A stretch of DNA of 64,000 bases from Chelonoidis abingdonii (Eukaryota; Chordata; Testudines; Testudinidae), in NCBI RefSeq assembly GCF_003597395.2, contig NC_133769.1, forward strand, positions 176,153,424-176,217,423, given 5' to 3'. The stretch's first letter is position 1, and the number at the start of each line of letters is the position of its first letter. Position numbers and translations under genes: made by a program. A model generated the notes under the pieces. The model saw nothing but the letters and a program-made list of their open reading frames with translations. It had not been told where the DNA came from and did not search any database. Positions 45,226-56,039 of the stretch are shown here, one piece after another.

Positions 45226-46840
45226 ACGTTCTTCTACTCACCAGACTTCTACAGTTAACTCACTGCCTTCTACCTCTCTGAAATGTTTATGGACTGGGTA
45301 AATCAGACAAAATCATTTGAAGGCAAAGAGGATCCTGATGCTGTAACTCTAGCAAAAGACTTAAGATACCTGTGGAAACTGGAATCAGTAGAGTGTTGCC
45401 ATCAGAATGGGGAACGGGACAGTGTTATTAGAAAGGATATGTTAGCAAAACTGCTTTATCTATAATTTAATGACAGAACTGAAACCTTATTTCCACAGAA
45501 TACAGAAATAGAACACTGAAAGGATGTTCATAAACCAACTGATGCAGGCAAAGCAATTAATCTCCTCCTGGGTAAAGGCCAAATACTGGTACATTGTGGA
45601 TGAGAATTTTTACATATTTCTGTAAAAATATTTCAGAATGGACAAATATTTTGGAAGAGAGGAAAAGGAAAGAAAAAGAGGGGAAAGCCATAGGTTGAAT
45701 GACACCAAAAAGAGGCACAAGTATCATTCCTACTAACAAAACTAGGGCGGAGAGAATTAATGGCATATTTTAAGTACATCTGTGCGTATCCATAGCAAGG
45801 CTCTTTTGCTCATCTGCTCAGAGTAAGGCAGCACAGTTGAGACAAACTGCATCAACCTACCATATATAGTGTAGATATTATTCCACTTCTTCAGCATAAA
45901 AGGAAATATTGTTTGGTCCCAAAAAAGACCTTTTAAAGCTTTGAAAACTGTTCATCTACATTTGAGGGGCACTTGCCAAAATTAGCATTCTCTCACATTT
46001 TTTTTCATGGCCCCATGAAACATGAACAGTGCTGAATACTGTAGATATATTTAGTGAGAATTGTGGATTGGTGACAGAACTAAGAACTCGCTCCTGTGCT
46101 GCCAACAGATGTGAGTGAACACTTCCGATTAGACGCATACCTTGAACATCTTCTATAATCCTGCAGAGTGTCATGAAGATGGAACAGAAAATCACCATTT
46201 GGTGCTCCATTCTATCCAGCAGAGAAAAGTGTTTTTATTCTATTTGTGAAGAAATATCACAGGAACAGGTTGTTCTCATAGTGGGATGGAAACTAAGTCT
46301 TCCCATAACATTTCCAGTGCCAAGCAGCCAGTCGCCCATCTGCCTGCTAGCAGGAAAGAGAAAACAAATGAAAAATGGAAAGGGAAGCAACTAGAGGGGG
46401 TTGGGTAGTGGAAATAAACAGCTATCAGGAAGAGAAAAGAATGTTAGATGAATAAAGAGGCAGAGAACAGAGAGAGAAATAAAACAGGTAACAGACAGAA
46501 CAAAAATATAATGGCAAAAAAGAAAAAAGTGACAGAAAAATTGAAAGATAATGAAGTGAAAATAGAAATACAGGAAATATGAAGAGGTTGGGGAAGATCT
46601 GAGATAAAGAAACACCACAAATGTCTGAAAAAAATTATTCCCCATCTAGAATTACTTACAGGAGATGATTCTACTGTTTATTATTATTATTTTTTATCTC
46701 AAGTTCTCAGCTTATGAAAGCACATTCTGTTTAAAAAAGTGAATAGAAAACATATACACGTCACCTTTTATATGTGAAAAGACACTTCAAGAAGCCTCAT
46801 TTTCAAGTTAGCTTTCTGAATTGCCCTGAAAATTCTAAGA
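45226..46840. other. No gene seen; purine-rich tract
   Basis: No recognised coding segment; a 60-codon frame at 45283-45465 has no familiar motif. The plus strand is strongly purine-rich from about 46370 to 46640 (many GAGA/AAAG words). A (TTA)n piece lies near 46678-46692. Confidence 0.45.
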
Positions 46841-47532
46841 TGGGCTAATCTACACTAGAAGCATCATAGTGTTGCAGCTGTCGCTTCTCAGCTCTCTGTG
46901 AGCTAAGATCAAGCGTGAATTTAGTCTCTTGGCTTATCCAAGGCCATGATCAAGTGTCTTGATGTTTTTGGTCTTTTAGCCTCAAGATGAAAACCTTGTC
47001 TGTGTCTCTGGGAACTTGAAGTAAAAATATTATCTAAGTTATATCTGGTGAAGATGTTTGCTGCTGACATGAGAGAGTTCTCCTGCCAGCATAATAAACT
47101 CACCTCCCTGAGAGGTAGTAGCTTTGTCAGTGGCAGAAGTTCTCCTGCTGACACAACACTGTTCGCACCGGTGCTTGGGTTGGAGTAATTTATGTCACTC
47201 AAGCCTCAAAAAGGAATTAGGTAAGAACTAGATAAGTTCAGGGAAGATAGGTCCATCAATGACTATTAGCCAGGATGGACAGGGATTGTGTCCCTAGCCT
47301 CTGTTTGTCAGTAGCTGGGAATGGGCAACAGGGGATGGATCACTTGACGATTGCCTGTTCTGTTCATTCCCCGGCACCTGGCATTCGCCACTGTCAGAAG
47401 ACATGATACTAGGCTAGATGAACCTTTGGTCTGACCAAGTATGGCCGTTCTTATGTTATGTTCTTATTGGCTTATTCATGCCTCTGAGTGACCTAAGTTA
47501 TACTAACATAACCTGTAGTGTAGATAAACCCC
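46841..47532. mobile_element. MITE with TCTACACT ends, interrupted by a CR1
   Basis: Left end 'gggctaatctacactagaag'; right end 'tgtagtgtagataaacccc', whose complement is 'ggggtttatctacactaca'. Characteristic internal text ('gagagttctcctgccagcat', 'gaggtagtagctttgtcagt', 'cttgggttggagtaatttat') continues at 47467 ('tcatgcctctgagtgacc') after a CR1 insertion. An additional unrelated segment may sit at about 46890-47045. Confidence 0.7.
47207..47466 (+). mobile_element. CR1 LINE 3' region inserted in a MITE
   Basis: Text in CR1 order: 'gaactagataagttcaggga', 'caatgactattagccaggat', 'gtgtccctagcctctgtttg', 'gatggatcacttgacgattg', and the end 'ggtctgaccaagtatggccg' followed by 'ttcttatgtt' repeats. 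5' truncated. MITE sequence flanks both sides. Confidence 0.85.
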
Positions 47533-48958
47533 AACAGTCTTGGGCCAGGGGGAGCAGCAAATCAAGAAAGAGAAAGAGAAAGACAGGAAAACAAACAAAG
47601 CAGGAAAAGGAAAGCAGAATGAAGTGGAAATGAGGAAAAGAGGTTTACAAATCCACATTTGATGTAGGATTGTACTGAGTCAGCACTGTCAACTTCAAGT
47701 CTTCAAACATGATGAGTCATCCTACCCTCCCCACCCCCAAAATCATCATATGTTATAAAAACAATAAGTGATTGGTTCTTTTTATTTGACCTTTGATCCT
47801 TTGGGTGCATTAGGATCATGTTTTCAGGGTTTTTTCTGAAACAATGAAGACTATTAACTTACTTTTAAAAATAAATTAAAACTCAGGCTCTCATATAGTC
47901 ACATGATTTGAGAGCTGGGGCTTTAAATAAAACCACTAAATATTGTGAGTGTTGCTAACACTGAGTCCCAGCAGAATCTCATAAATGACTAAGAGCCACA
48001 GGGATGGCTGGGGCATTCATACTCAGTTCTGTTTAAGGGACGAAGGTAACTGTGCCACCACCTTAGGAGAAACCCTGTGAAGTAACTGTAACTCAGTCAC
48101 AAGTCTTCCCCCACATCCTCCTTCCTTGAAGCCTGGGAGCTTACACTAAAAAAGTCTGGATGAAATTTAAATGAGATGCCTATATTGGAAGACATGTTCT
48201 CTTTTTGTCAGTTCAGCAGTATTCTAGTGTCTTCAAAGCTGAGATGAAAATAATTCAAGCAGAACTTAAGTAACTGTTATTGTGCTAAACCATAGTTCCC
48301 CTTTTCTTCCCATCTATTCATTCTCAGGATTCATGATACTTCTTTTTGGCCTTTCCCTGTCTCTTACATTATTTATATTTGTTTTTAACCAAGATCTTAT
48401 TATTTAATCCTTGAACACAGAAAGATATTGTTATTATAGATTTATTATTATGTATTGATCACCCAACCTTTTCACTATTCGAAGGAACACTTTCCCTTAA
48501 GATGCTTCTTTAGTTGTTGACAACAATTAAAAATAGAAGCACTCTCAGCATGACAGGATGCATGTTTCTATCAATGATTAGATGCAGCCCCAACGAACAG
48601 CTTACACCAGGCAGGTAAGAATCAAATAGGTATCCACCCAGAAAAGTCAAGTTGTAAATGATTTAAATGTAATTCATACAAACTCACTTTCAAAATGCTT
48701 TATACATAAATTATAGTAGGGGCAAAATCCTCAACCTTTATTCACAGGACTTTACTGGAACTACTTCTATGAGTAAGAGTTGCCCTCCTAGGACTTCGCT
48801 TACTTACTACAGATTTAGTAAAGTTTATGTATGTTTATAATAAAATCACACTAAGCTGCCTTTTTGTAGTAAAGAGAAAGAAGTGGCTAAACATTTTGGG
48901 AGTTGTGATACTACACATGTGATTCATTATTTGACTAAAGGTATTTAAATTACAGTTA
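47533..48958. other. No gene seen
   Basis: A purine-rich stretch at 47560-47640, then unrecognised CpG-poor sequence. A palindromic-MITE-like scrap lies near 48720-48790. Confidence 0.4.
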
Positions 48959-49481
48959 CAACTGGTTGAAAGTTTTCCACCATAACTATTTTCCTATGGA
49001 AAATGGGGGGTGGTTTAAGCTTTTTTTTTTCCATAAAAAATATCTGCTTTCTGTGGAAAACTTCAGTTTTTCATCTAAAAGCTGAACACATTTTAGCTTT
49101 CAGCCAAAAAACGAAATATTACAATTTTTAAATACAGCTCTACGGTATCATGGGAGTTGTCATTCAGGTGCCTCACAATCCAATTTTTCTCTATGAGCTG
49201 GGCACGCTTTCTTAAATACATCTCCCATATCAGTGTTATGATGCACTGTATACCCCCACTTTCCCAAGAGGGGAAACAATAGTGTACCAGAGGGGATGCA
49301 GTCTAACCACGAAGTTAGGCCAGTAATGAAGAAGAGAAGCATAAGGCACTGTACAATTATAACTCCCATGCGGTGCCATGACAGTATTTCAGAACTGAAC
49401 TATGAAATGTTGGTTGTTTTTTTTTATTTTTCACTGACAACTCAATTTTCTGTGGGGAAAAAAACATTTTCTCCAACCATC
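48959..49481. mobile_element. hAT-like element with inner palindrome, 520 bp
   Basis: The left end 'actggttgaaagttttccac' is matched by the complement of the right end, 'gatggttggagaaaatgttt'. Inner arms 'atcatgggagttgtcattca' (49148) and 'tataactcccatgcggtgcc' (49359) also pair, so one inverted-repeat element may sit inside another. No transposase seen. Confidence 0.65.
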
Positions 49482-49597
49482 TTGGGTTAGCATACTAAGT
49501 ATTATACAAAATACACTTAAAGGTAGCCACAGGCATAGGACCCAGGAAACCTGGGTTTTATTCCTGGCTTTGCAACTGTCCTCCTGCATGAATTTAG

Positions 49598-50395
49598 GGA
49601 TTGTCTACATAGGAAAGCTAGTGCAGAGAAAGCTAGATTTGAATTTACAGAGTGTAGCTGGGTGAACACCCGATCCAGCCTGGAAGTGATTGAAAAAGCC
49701 CTGCAGAGGGCTGGGACTACGGAAGGGAGCAAAACCCCGGCCTATTGGTGGAAATGGCTGCAGCTGGGGCCACGCCCCAACTGAGCAACTAGGCCTTATA
49801 AGAAGGCCAGGGCAGCCAGAAGCTAAGCAGTCTCACTCTGACTGGAGAGGGAGACAGGCCTGGCTGCTGGGGATCTCACGTGGGGACCTAGAGTGAGGCA
49901 GGGCTGGGGAAAGGCCTTGGGGGTGGGGAAGCCCTAGGTCAGCAACTCCCCATGCTGCAGGGCCTGGTCCTAGGCCCACATAGGTATTGGGGTTTCAAAG
50001 GGGCAGCTGGAGGGTGGGTAAAGGCAGCCAATCTAAACCCCTTGTTGCCTGTGATGATCGGCTGATAGACTGAAGTCTGCCCCAGGGTGCGGGGGCTAGA
50101 TGGTGACTGGCAGTAACCATGACTGAGGTGATGTGGGGATAGGGGGTGAGTGTTACCCTGGATGGGGAGACCCAGAGAGAGTGGGATACTGCCAGGTGGG
50201 CAGCACCCAACACAAGGGCACTGGGGTCTGGGAGGGACTTGGGGGGGGGGGGGGCAACAAGAGATGGGGACAGGTGATGACTAGTGAGCTAATTCCTGAG
50301 ATGCCCAGCAGGAGATGCTGTCTGGTGAGTCTGCGCCACATTACACAGAGCACTAGCTATTCCGCTTTAACTCCTTACGTGGACACAATTACTGC
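49598..50395. mobile_element. MITE interrupted by a solo LTR
   Basis: The left part is 'ggattgtctacataggaaag' with 'ctagtgcagagaaagctaga'. The right part after the LTR is 'agcactagctattccgcttt' and 'tccttacgtggacacaatta'. The complement of the right end ('attgtgtccacgtaagga') resembles the left end, so they are the two halves of one short GTCTACA-type MITE. Confidence 0.65.
49653..50345 (+). mobile_element. Solo LTR (693 bp) with CAGAG duplication
   Basis: Starts TGTAGCTGGG and ends GCCACATTACA. CAGAG is exact at 49648-49652 and 50346-50350. A plus-strand TATA-like box (CTTATAAGAAGGCC) lies near 49795. The rest is G-rich leader-like sequence with a run of G at about 50240-50253. No internal retroviral region is present. 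It splits a MITE. Confidence 0.88.
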
Positions 50396-50460
50396 ATACT
50401 AAAAGTGCCTTTGCACAGGTACCCTCTCTTTGTGTCTCTTTCCTGTCCGCACTTCCTCTT

Positions 50461-51145
50461 AACAACGAGGAGTCCTTGTGGCACCTTAGAGACTAACAAA
50501 TTTATTTGGGCATAAGCTTTTGTGGACTAAAACCCCCTTCATCAGATGCATGGAGTGGAACATACATTAGGAGGTATAAATACACAGCATCTGAAAAGAT
50601 GGGAGTTGCCTTACCCAATGCAGAGTCAGTGCTAATGATCCAATTCAATTAAGGTGGAAGTGGGCTATTCTCAACAGTTGACAAGAAGGGGTAGAAATCA
50701 CTTTTATAGTGCTAATGAGGCCAGTGTAAACAAGGTGGCTCATTTCAAACAGTTGACAAGAAGGTGTGAGTATCAGCAGGGGGAGATTAGTTATTGTAGT
50801 GACCCATCTTCTCCCAGTCATTATTCAGGCCTAATTTGATGGTTTCCAGTTTGCAAATTAATTCCAGTTCTGCAGTTTCTCGTTGGAGTCTGTTTTTGAA
50901 ATTTTTTTTCTTGTTGTTTTGTTTGCCACTTTTACATCTGTTTAGTGTCCAGGAAGACTGAAGTGTTCTCCCACTGGCTTTTGAATGTTATGATTCCTGA
51001 TGTCAGATTTGTGTCAATTTATTCTTTTGCATAGAGACTGTCTAGTTTGGCTAATGTACATGGCAGAGGGATTTTGCTGGCACATGATGGCATATATCAT
51101 GCTGATACAGCCTAACATGGCTACCACTCTGAAACCTGACACTTT
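50461..51145 (-). mobile_element. Penelope-like retroelement, 3' part
   Basis: The plus strand opens with 'gaggagtccttgtggcacc' and 'agactaacaaatttatttgg', the complement of a Penelope-like 3' tail common in reptiles. It continues into a GIY-YIG endonuclease remnant. The far end (51110-51145, 'acatggctaccactctgaaa') is again tail-type sequence, consistent with the head-to-tail partial copies that Penelope elements leave. No intact ORF. Confidence 0.75.
50870..51100 (-). pseudogene. Penelope GIY-YIG endonuclease fragment
   Basis: Minus-strand frame shows IYAIMCQQNPSAMYISQTRQ near 51040-51098, then SLCKRIN and a stop, HKSDIRNHNIQKPVGEHFSL to about 50960, and PGH. In family members this is VYxIxC...YxGQTxxSLxxRxxxHxxDI...PVxxHF, the GIY-YIG nuclease that nicks the target for reverse transcription. 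The YIxQT motif, the Arg of KRIN and the His are visible. Stops after KRIN and after PGH, with decay downstream, show it is a pseudogene. The RT domain is absent. Confidence 0.75.
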
Positions 51146-51155
51146 GTCTTGTTTG

Positions 51156-51262
51156 TTTAGATTGTAAAATCACTTGGTCAGGGTCTATCTCTTACTGTGT
51201 GTTTGTAAAATGCCTAGCAGAACCTCAGTTGGCATCTCCAGTTGCTACAATAAATAGATTTA
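51156..51262 (+). mobile_element. L2-type LINE/SINE tail
   Basis: 'tttagattgtaaaatcact', then a decayed 'ggtcagggtctatctct', 'tgtgtttgtaaaatgcctag' and 'ctacaataaatagatttaat'. This resembles the L2-like 3' tail (TTAGATTGTAAGCTC...GGGCAGGGAC...GCACAAT). Similar fragments are at 55437 and 61185. Confidence 0.6.
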
Positions 51263-52250
51263 ATATCTTTTAGAGCATATTCAAAACTGACTACATATCC
51301 TATCTGTACCCATAGTGCTTTGAAATGCAATGTGGAGATTTTCAGCTGCAGAATGACCTCAATTTATCTCTGCTGTAACTCCAGTGGAGACAGTGGTGTT
51401 ATACCAGAGATTACCTTGACCCTTACATAACACTGAAGACCAGATTCAATAAGAATTACACCTGGTTTCTGCAATGTTTGGCAAAAGTCCGAGAAAAGCT
51501 GTGCAAACTTCCCCCAAAATTGATGTTTCAAGGTTTACACAGGCTTCAGTGGTTCAGAAGAAATAGAACAGAGATTACATTGTCCCTGGCTATAAAATGC
51601 CTACAAATTCCAATGCATGTCATGTAGTATCTCTCTAGTAACTCCATTAGACATTAGAGCCAAGAGGATAAATTTGGCTAGAAAATTCTTTTGACCTGTA
51701 CATAATCACATTGGCATGTACAACATTTTCTTGAACCTTCCCCTTATAGTTGTCAGACCTTTTGAGAACATACCACATTAGGGCAGCAGACAGTTTTGAC
51801 ATAGCTGTTGTGGGCTTTAAGGGGTAGAACTCACTACCATTTAGCATAAGTCTTTTTCCTTCTTACCAAATTATTAAAAAGCACCTTCAAATGTTTTTCC
51901 CACAAAGATACACTTTTCACAAAATGATCACTCTATACCTGACCTCTCAGTCCTCATTCTCAAAGGAAATCCACACAACGCCTTCAAAAGATGAGCCTTG
52001 GAGCTTAAATGCATAACAATAAAAATCATGGACTGAATAGAGACTGTATTTATGGCTGATTACAACAACCTATAACCTACTAATCACCTCCCTCCCCCAA
52101 GCTGCCTTTTTTCCTTCTCTCCCTTAACTCCCCTCCAGTCATGGGGTGGGTAGGGTAGGGGGGAGAGAGAGGAACAGGCCACTTCACCTTGAATGGTCCC
52201 AGAAATATGTGCTAACTACTCATGCTAAACAATCTGCTCCACCTTGTATT
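51263..52250. other. No gene seen
   Basis: Unrecognised. A G-rich patch lies near 52142-52172. Confidence 0.4.
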
Positions 52251-52254
52251 TATC

Positions 52255-52680
52255 TGTGATACTGTTTCCCAGATCTGAAGAAGAGCTCTGTGTAACTTGG
52301 AAAGCTTGTCTCTCACCAACAGACACTGGTCCAATAAAAAGCAACTACAACTAGCAGTAGCCAACTACAAAAGCAGTTTCTCCTCCCTTGTTTTTAACAC
52401 CTCAGCTGCTAGAAGAGAGCCTCATCCTCCCTGATTGAACTGACCTTGTTATCTCTAGACTGATTCTGGCCTGCATATTTATATCTGCCTCTGGAAATTT
52501 CCACCACATGTGTCTGACAAAGTGGGTAGTCACCCAAGAAGGCTTATGCTCCAATACGTCTGTTAGTCTATGAGGTGCCACAGGACTCTTTGCTGCTTTT
52601 TACAGATCCAGACTAACACGGCTACCCCTCTGATACTTGGTCCAATAAAAGATATTAGTTCACCCACCCTGTTCCCCCAA
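52255..52680 (+). mobile_element. Penelope-like tail, interrupted by another Penelope-like tail
   Basis: 'gatctgaagaagagctctgt', 'acttggaaagcttgtctctc' and 'ctggtccaataaaa' form the typical tail of one Penelope-like family, ending at 52339. The text continues at 52638 with 'tggtccaataaaagatatta' and 'ttcacccaccctgttc'. The block 52340-52637 is an insertion. Confidence 0.75.
52340..52637 (+). mobile_element. Second Penelope-like tail inserted with 13-bp duplication
   Basis: TGGTCCAATAAAA is present exactly at 52327-52339 and 52638-52650. The 298-bp insert ends with 'ccagactaacacggctaccc' and 'ctctgatact' and contains 'ctgttagtctatgaggtgcc', a tail of another Penelope-like family. Same orientation as its host. 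Confidence 0.8.
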
Positions 52681-53154
52681 AAATGTTTTTTTGTATAAAT
52701 ATTGACAGCCATTCCTTCTTAATCCATGCAATCCTTTTCTGTGTATGGAACTCCTTCAAATGTATTGTAATTGTTTTGAATTTTAATAAAAGCTCATTTC
52801 TTTTTATGAGGGGGTTGTTTGTTTTGTTGTTTTTATAAAAAGTTACTTCGGTAATGTTCTGTAGATTATTTGTAGAACACATTCATTGCAATAAGGAAAA
52901 GAAACATTACAGTCAAAATGTAGTTACTGTTCAAATAGTTTATATTTCAGTCTTGTGTGTATCAGCCATATCATTGTTTTTCATTTTCCATGTCATATCT
53001 TAAATCTCAACTTTGAATACTTCACCACTCCTTCTTTTGAAGTTTTCTGAATAGAAAATCATTTTGAAAATCATCCTGTGTGAATAACTCTGCAGCCAAA
53101 ATAAAGACCACAGAAGGCAATGAATGCAGCAATAAAAGTGTCTTCTGCAAGATG
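52681..53154. other. No gene seen
   Basis: AT-rich. Nothing recognised. Confidence 0.4.
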
Positions 53155-54258
53155 TACTCCTAGGGGCTTCTGAGCCACTGCACACGTGCAGAATTCATTC
53201 TCATCCTCTGGATTTTTTTTTCTCCGCAGAAAATACATTCTGCCAGAGAGGTGCTTCAGTTACACCTTTTTTTCCCCATCAGAAGCTGCTGTGGCACCAA
53301 AACAGAGAGCAGCTGGCCCTGCTTGGGAGCTGCCAGCTGCAGAGAGGGGAGAGAAGAGGCTGCATTCCTCACAGTGCTCTGCCCATGAGGCCAGGTAAGG
53401 AGGCATGGGATATGGAGGGACAATATGGGGCACATAGAATTGCTGGGGGTCACAGATTGGGGTTCAGTGGGGGGACAGATTGTGGCAGGGACTAAATGGG
53501 AGTGGGGATGCAGGGCCACATGGGGACAGGGTTGAGTGAGGGTCAGGGACACATGGGGAGGGGGTACATGGGGATAGGGAGAAGGTACAAGGACACATGG
53601 GGAAAAAGGAGATGGTGAAGTGAGGGTACAGGGCCACAAGGGGATGGCGGAGGGATGCAGGGATACATGGCAATGGGGGTAGTGGGTGCAGGGACACATG
53701 GGCATGGGGAGGGAGTGCAGAGACACATGAGGACAGAGGGAGACTGGGACTGAGTGGGAGAGGTTTTGGGTCAATCAGGCTCTGTATGGGGGAGGCTCCC
53801 CAAATCGCTAACAATCCTCCCCCCCACCCCCAAATTAACCTTGTTCCGTACTTCTCCCACCCACACCCAACAACCCTCCAGGTTCACTCCCAGGCTCCTT
53901 CCCAGCAATTACTTCCCTCTCCTTCAGCTCCTCCATTACCCCTGACTCCCCCTGCACTGCTTCTGAGGGGTGTGGTAAATACATTTCTGTATTGTAGTTT
54001 AAATGAACTATTACTCAAAGTTCCTTATTAATATGCCTAGTAAGGAATCTATTTGTGAAAAAACATTTCTTGGAAAAAAAAATATATCTATAGATATATT
54101 TTTTTGTGGTCTGTATTGTTACAGACATACTTGCTGACAGGTATTTTGAAATAATTGAAACTGGCATGATTATATTGTTTTTGACAAATAAAATATGCAA
54201 AATTTTAGAATATTGTGTGCAGAATTAATTTGTTGGTGTACAGTTACCCCCAAGAGTA
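53155..54258. mobile_element. Inverted-repeat DNA element (1.1 kb) with internal minisatellite
   Basis: The left end TACTCCTAGGGG is matched by the complement of the right end, TACTCTTGGGGG. Inner blocks 'cacacgtgcagaattca' (53180) and 'tgtgtgcagaattaat' (54214) also correspond. Immediate flanks share ATG (53152-53154 and 54259-54261), or TA can be counted at both ends, so the superfamily is open. The interior starts GC-rich, contains a minisatellite at about 53490-53745, and ends AT-rich. No transposase. Confidence 0.65.
53490..53745 (+). repeat. G-rich minisatellite, degenerate
   Basis: Repeats around the core 'gggacacatggggatgggg' occur near 53498-53525, 53547-53577, 53587-53605, 53626-53650, 53658-53682, 53690-53712 and 53717-53740. 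Spacing is variable, at about 28-50 bases. The long minus-strand open frame with repeated Pro, His, Cys and Leu is produced by this repeat and is not a gene. Confidence 0.8.
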
Positions 54259-54261
54259 ATG

Positions 54262-55436
54262 ACAAAGCACAACTCGTTGTAGCTGCCACCCTGAAACTTC
54301 ATAAGGCAATAGTGGCATGGCCAGACAGTGTATAACTACATAGATTGAACAAAATACACTGGATTAGCCCAAGCAAACAGACTGATGCTACGACAATTAA
54401 AGTCAATGGCAACACTTGAATAGTGCAAGATTAGCACCTGAGTGCATCACAGATGCTACTGCAATTCTTAGGCTGCAGTGCCAGCAGTGGAGGGGTTATG
54501 CTGGTGGTCCATGGTATGGTGGAGAGGAGCACCAGCACAAATCCTGTGGGGCTGCCCTGGTACACAGCCTTTTGTTTTAGGCCAGGAGCAGGTTCCCAGA
54601 TTTTGTTCTTTGTTATTGATTGTGTTTTATAAACTAACCACGATATGGTACATATTCCCTTCTTAGGAACATTCTAATCCAGGCTCATCAGCAGTTTAAA
54701 AAAATAAAAACAAAAAAAAAGTTGAACTTCTGGAGTGCATTGTTTTCTTGGCAGATAAAGGACATTTATTCTTATTTAATTTACAACATATACATAAGAC
54801 ATTACTGTTTAAAGTTAGGCTCCTAAATCCACATTTGTGCTTTTGAGTGGCTTGATTTACAAAAAAGGAAGAACACCCAACAGCTCTAACTGACTTTAGG
54901 GAGGCCTACCTGTGGATTCAAGGCGTGACTTTAAGCACTTTGTTTTAAAAATAAAATGAAGTAAAATAAAAATCTTTTTTTCCCCTTACCCAATCAATTC
55001 TTTCAAATAGAAAAATAGCAGCAAGCCATGCACAGATGCACCTATTTCCAGCAATTTAGCAAAGGAGATCTCTTCCAGTCTCCAGCCAGGTTACTTCTCA
55101 TACACGCCCTATCAGTCTTTATTCCAACTAAAAAAGCACTCCAATCCCTCTAAGGAACATTTCCTTGGGCTCCATCACTTAAAAAAAAAAATCCCTACAC
55201 TCAAACCATAAAGGAGCCATTACTTTAAGAGAGTGAGTTTTTGTTTTATTTATTTATTTAAGGCAATAGCTGAGATCACATGGCAAGTCATCTATGTTTG
55301 TATTCCCTTTACGAGTCCCTAAGTCTCTCTGTTAGGCCACAGCAGTTCAGATACTGGGAGACCACAGCCTACCATGCTGACCAATATTATCTCATTTCTT
55401 CTTTGTACTCCCCTGTCAGTTTGTCTGTATCCATTT
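54262..55436. other. No gene seen
   Basis: AT-rich with A-runs near 54700-54720 and 55180-55192 and a (TTTA)n piece near 55246-55260. Open frame at 55280-55582 partly overlaps the L2-type tail and shows no domain. Confidence 0.4.
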
Positions 55437-55580
55437 GTTGTCCCTTTGACTTAGGGTGCAAGATTTTGGGCATGGGGATTGTCTTGTTTTGTTCTGGGTT
55501 TGTACCAGCACCTAGCACAATGGGGTCGTGGTCCTTGACTGGGGCTCCTAGGTGCTATAATCATACAAAAATAATAAAAT
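55437..55580 (+). mobile_element. L2-type LINE/SINE tail
   Basis: 'gggtgcaagattttgggcat', 'gggattgtcttgttttgttc', 'gtttgtaccagcacctagca', 'caatggggtcgtggtccttg', 'actggggctcctaggtgcta' and 'caaaaataataaa' follow the L2-like tail closely. Better kept than 51156-51262. Confidence 0.7.
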
Positions 55581-56039
55581 GAGTGTCTTACTAAGGGCCC
55601 TTCTGGTTATCCATTTCTGCAGGAAGCCATATCTCAGATATTTCAGTGAAGTTTTTGATTTAATACAATTACCATTTCTGCTGCACTACAAACATTTGTA
55701 CAGTATCAGTTCATTGAGGGTCTTTTTGTGCTTGTACTCATCAATGTCTTACTCCAGAAATGAAACTGTTCTTAATTCAGTGGGACTATTCATTGAGTGA
55801 GATGACTCAACAGTGGTGGCAGAACTTGTCCTTTAGAAGACAAGTCAGGCTGTGGAATGTCAAGCTAACACATTATTTGATACAAGCAAGGAACAGCTAC
55901 TCCTTGTAATCACCACACTGCAAAGAAAAGCATTATAAAGATGGAACAAACCCTGTCTTATTTTAATTTAAACAAGGATGCTGTTTTAATTCATCTAATT
56001 GTGTTAAAGAGATAATAGGCTAGTTGAAAGAGTGTAGTG
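55581..56039. other. No gene seen
   Basis: Unrecognised, with one CpG-poor small open frame. Confidence 0.4.

Noticed and set aside
45283..45465. 60-codon frame that looks protein-like
   Set aside because: No family recognised and no flanking splice or promoter signals that I can support.
53186..53398. Possible first exon with signal-like start
   Set aside because: The whole stretch is internal to the 53155-54258 inverted-repeat element.
53256..53774. Minus-strand open frame of 172 codons rich in Pro, His, Cys and Leu
   Set aside because: It is generated by the G-rich minisatellite read in reverse and has no start context or domain.
55280..55582. Open frame of 100 codons
   Set aside because: The second half is L2-type tail sequence; no domain in the first half.
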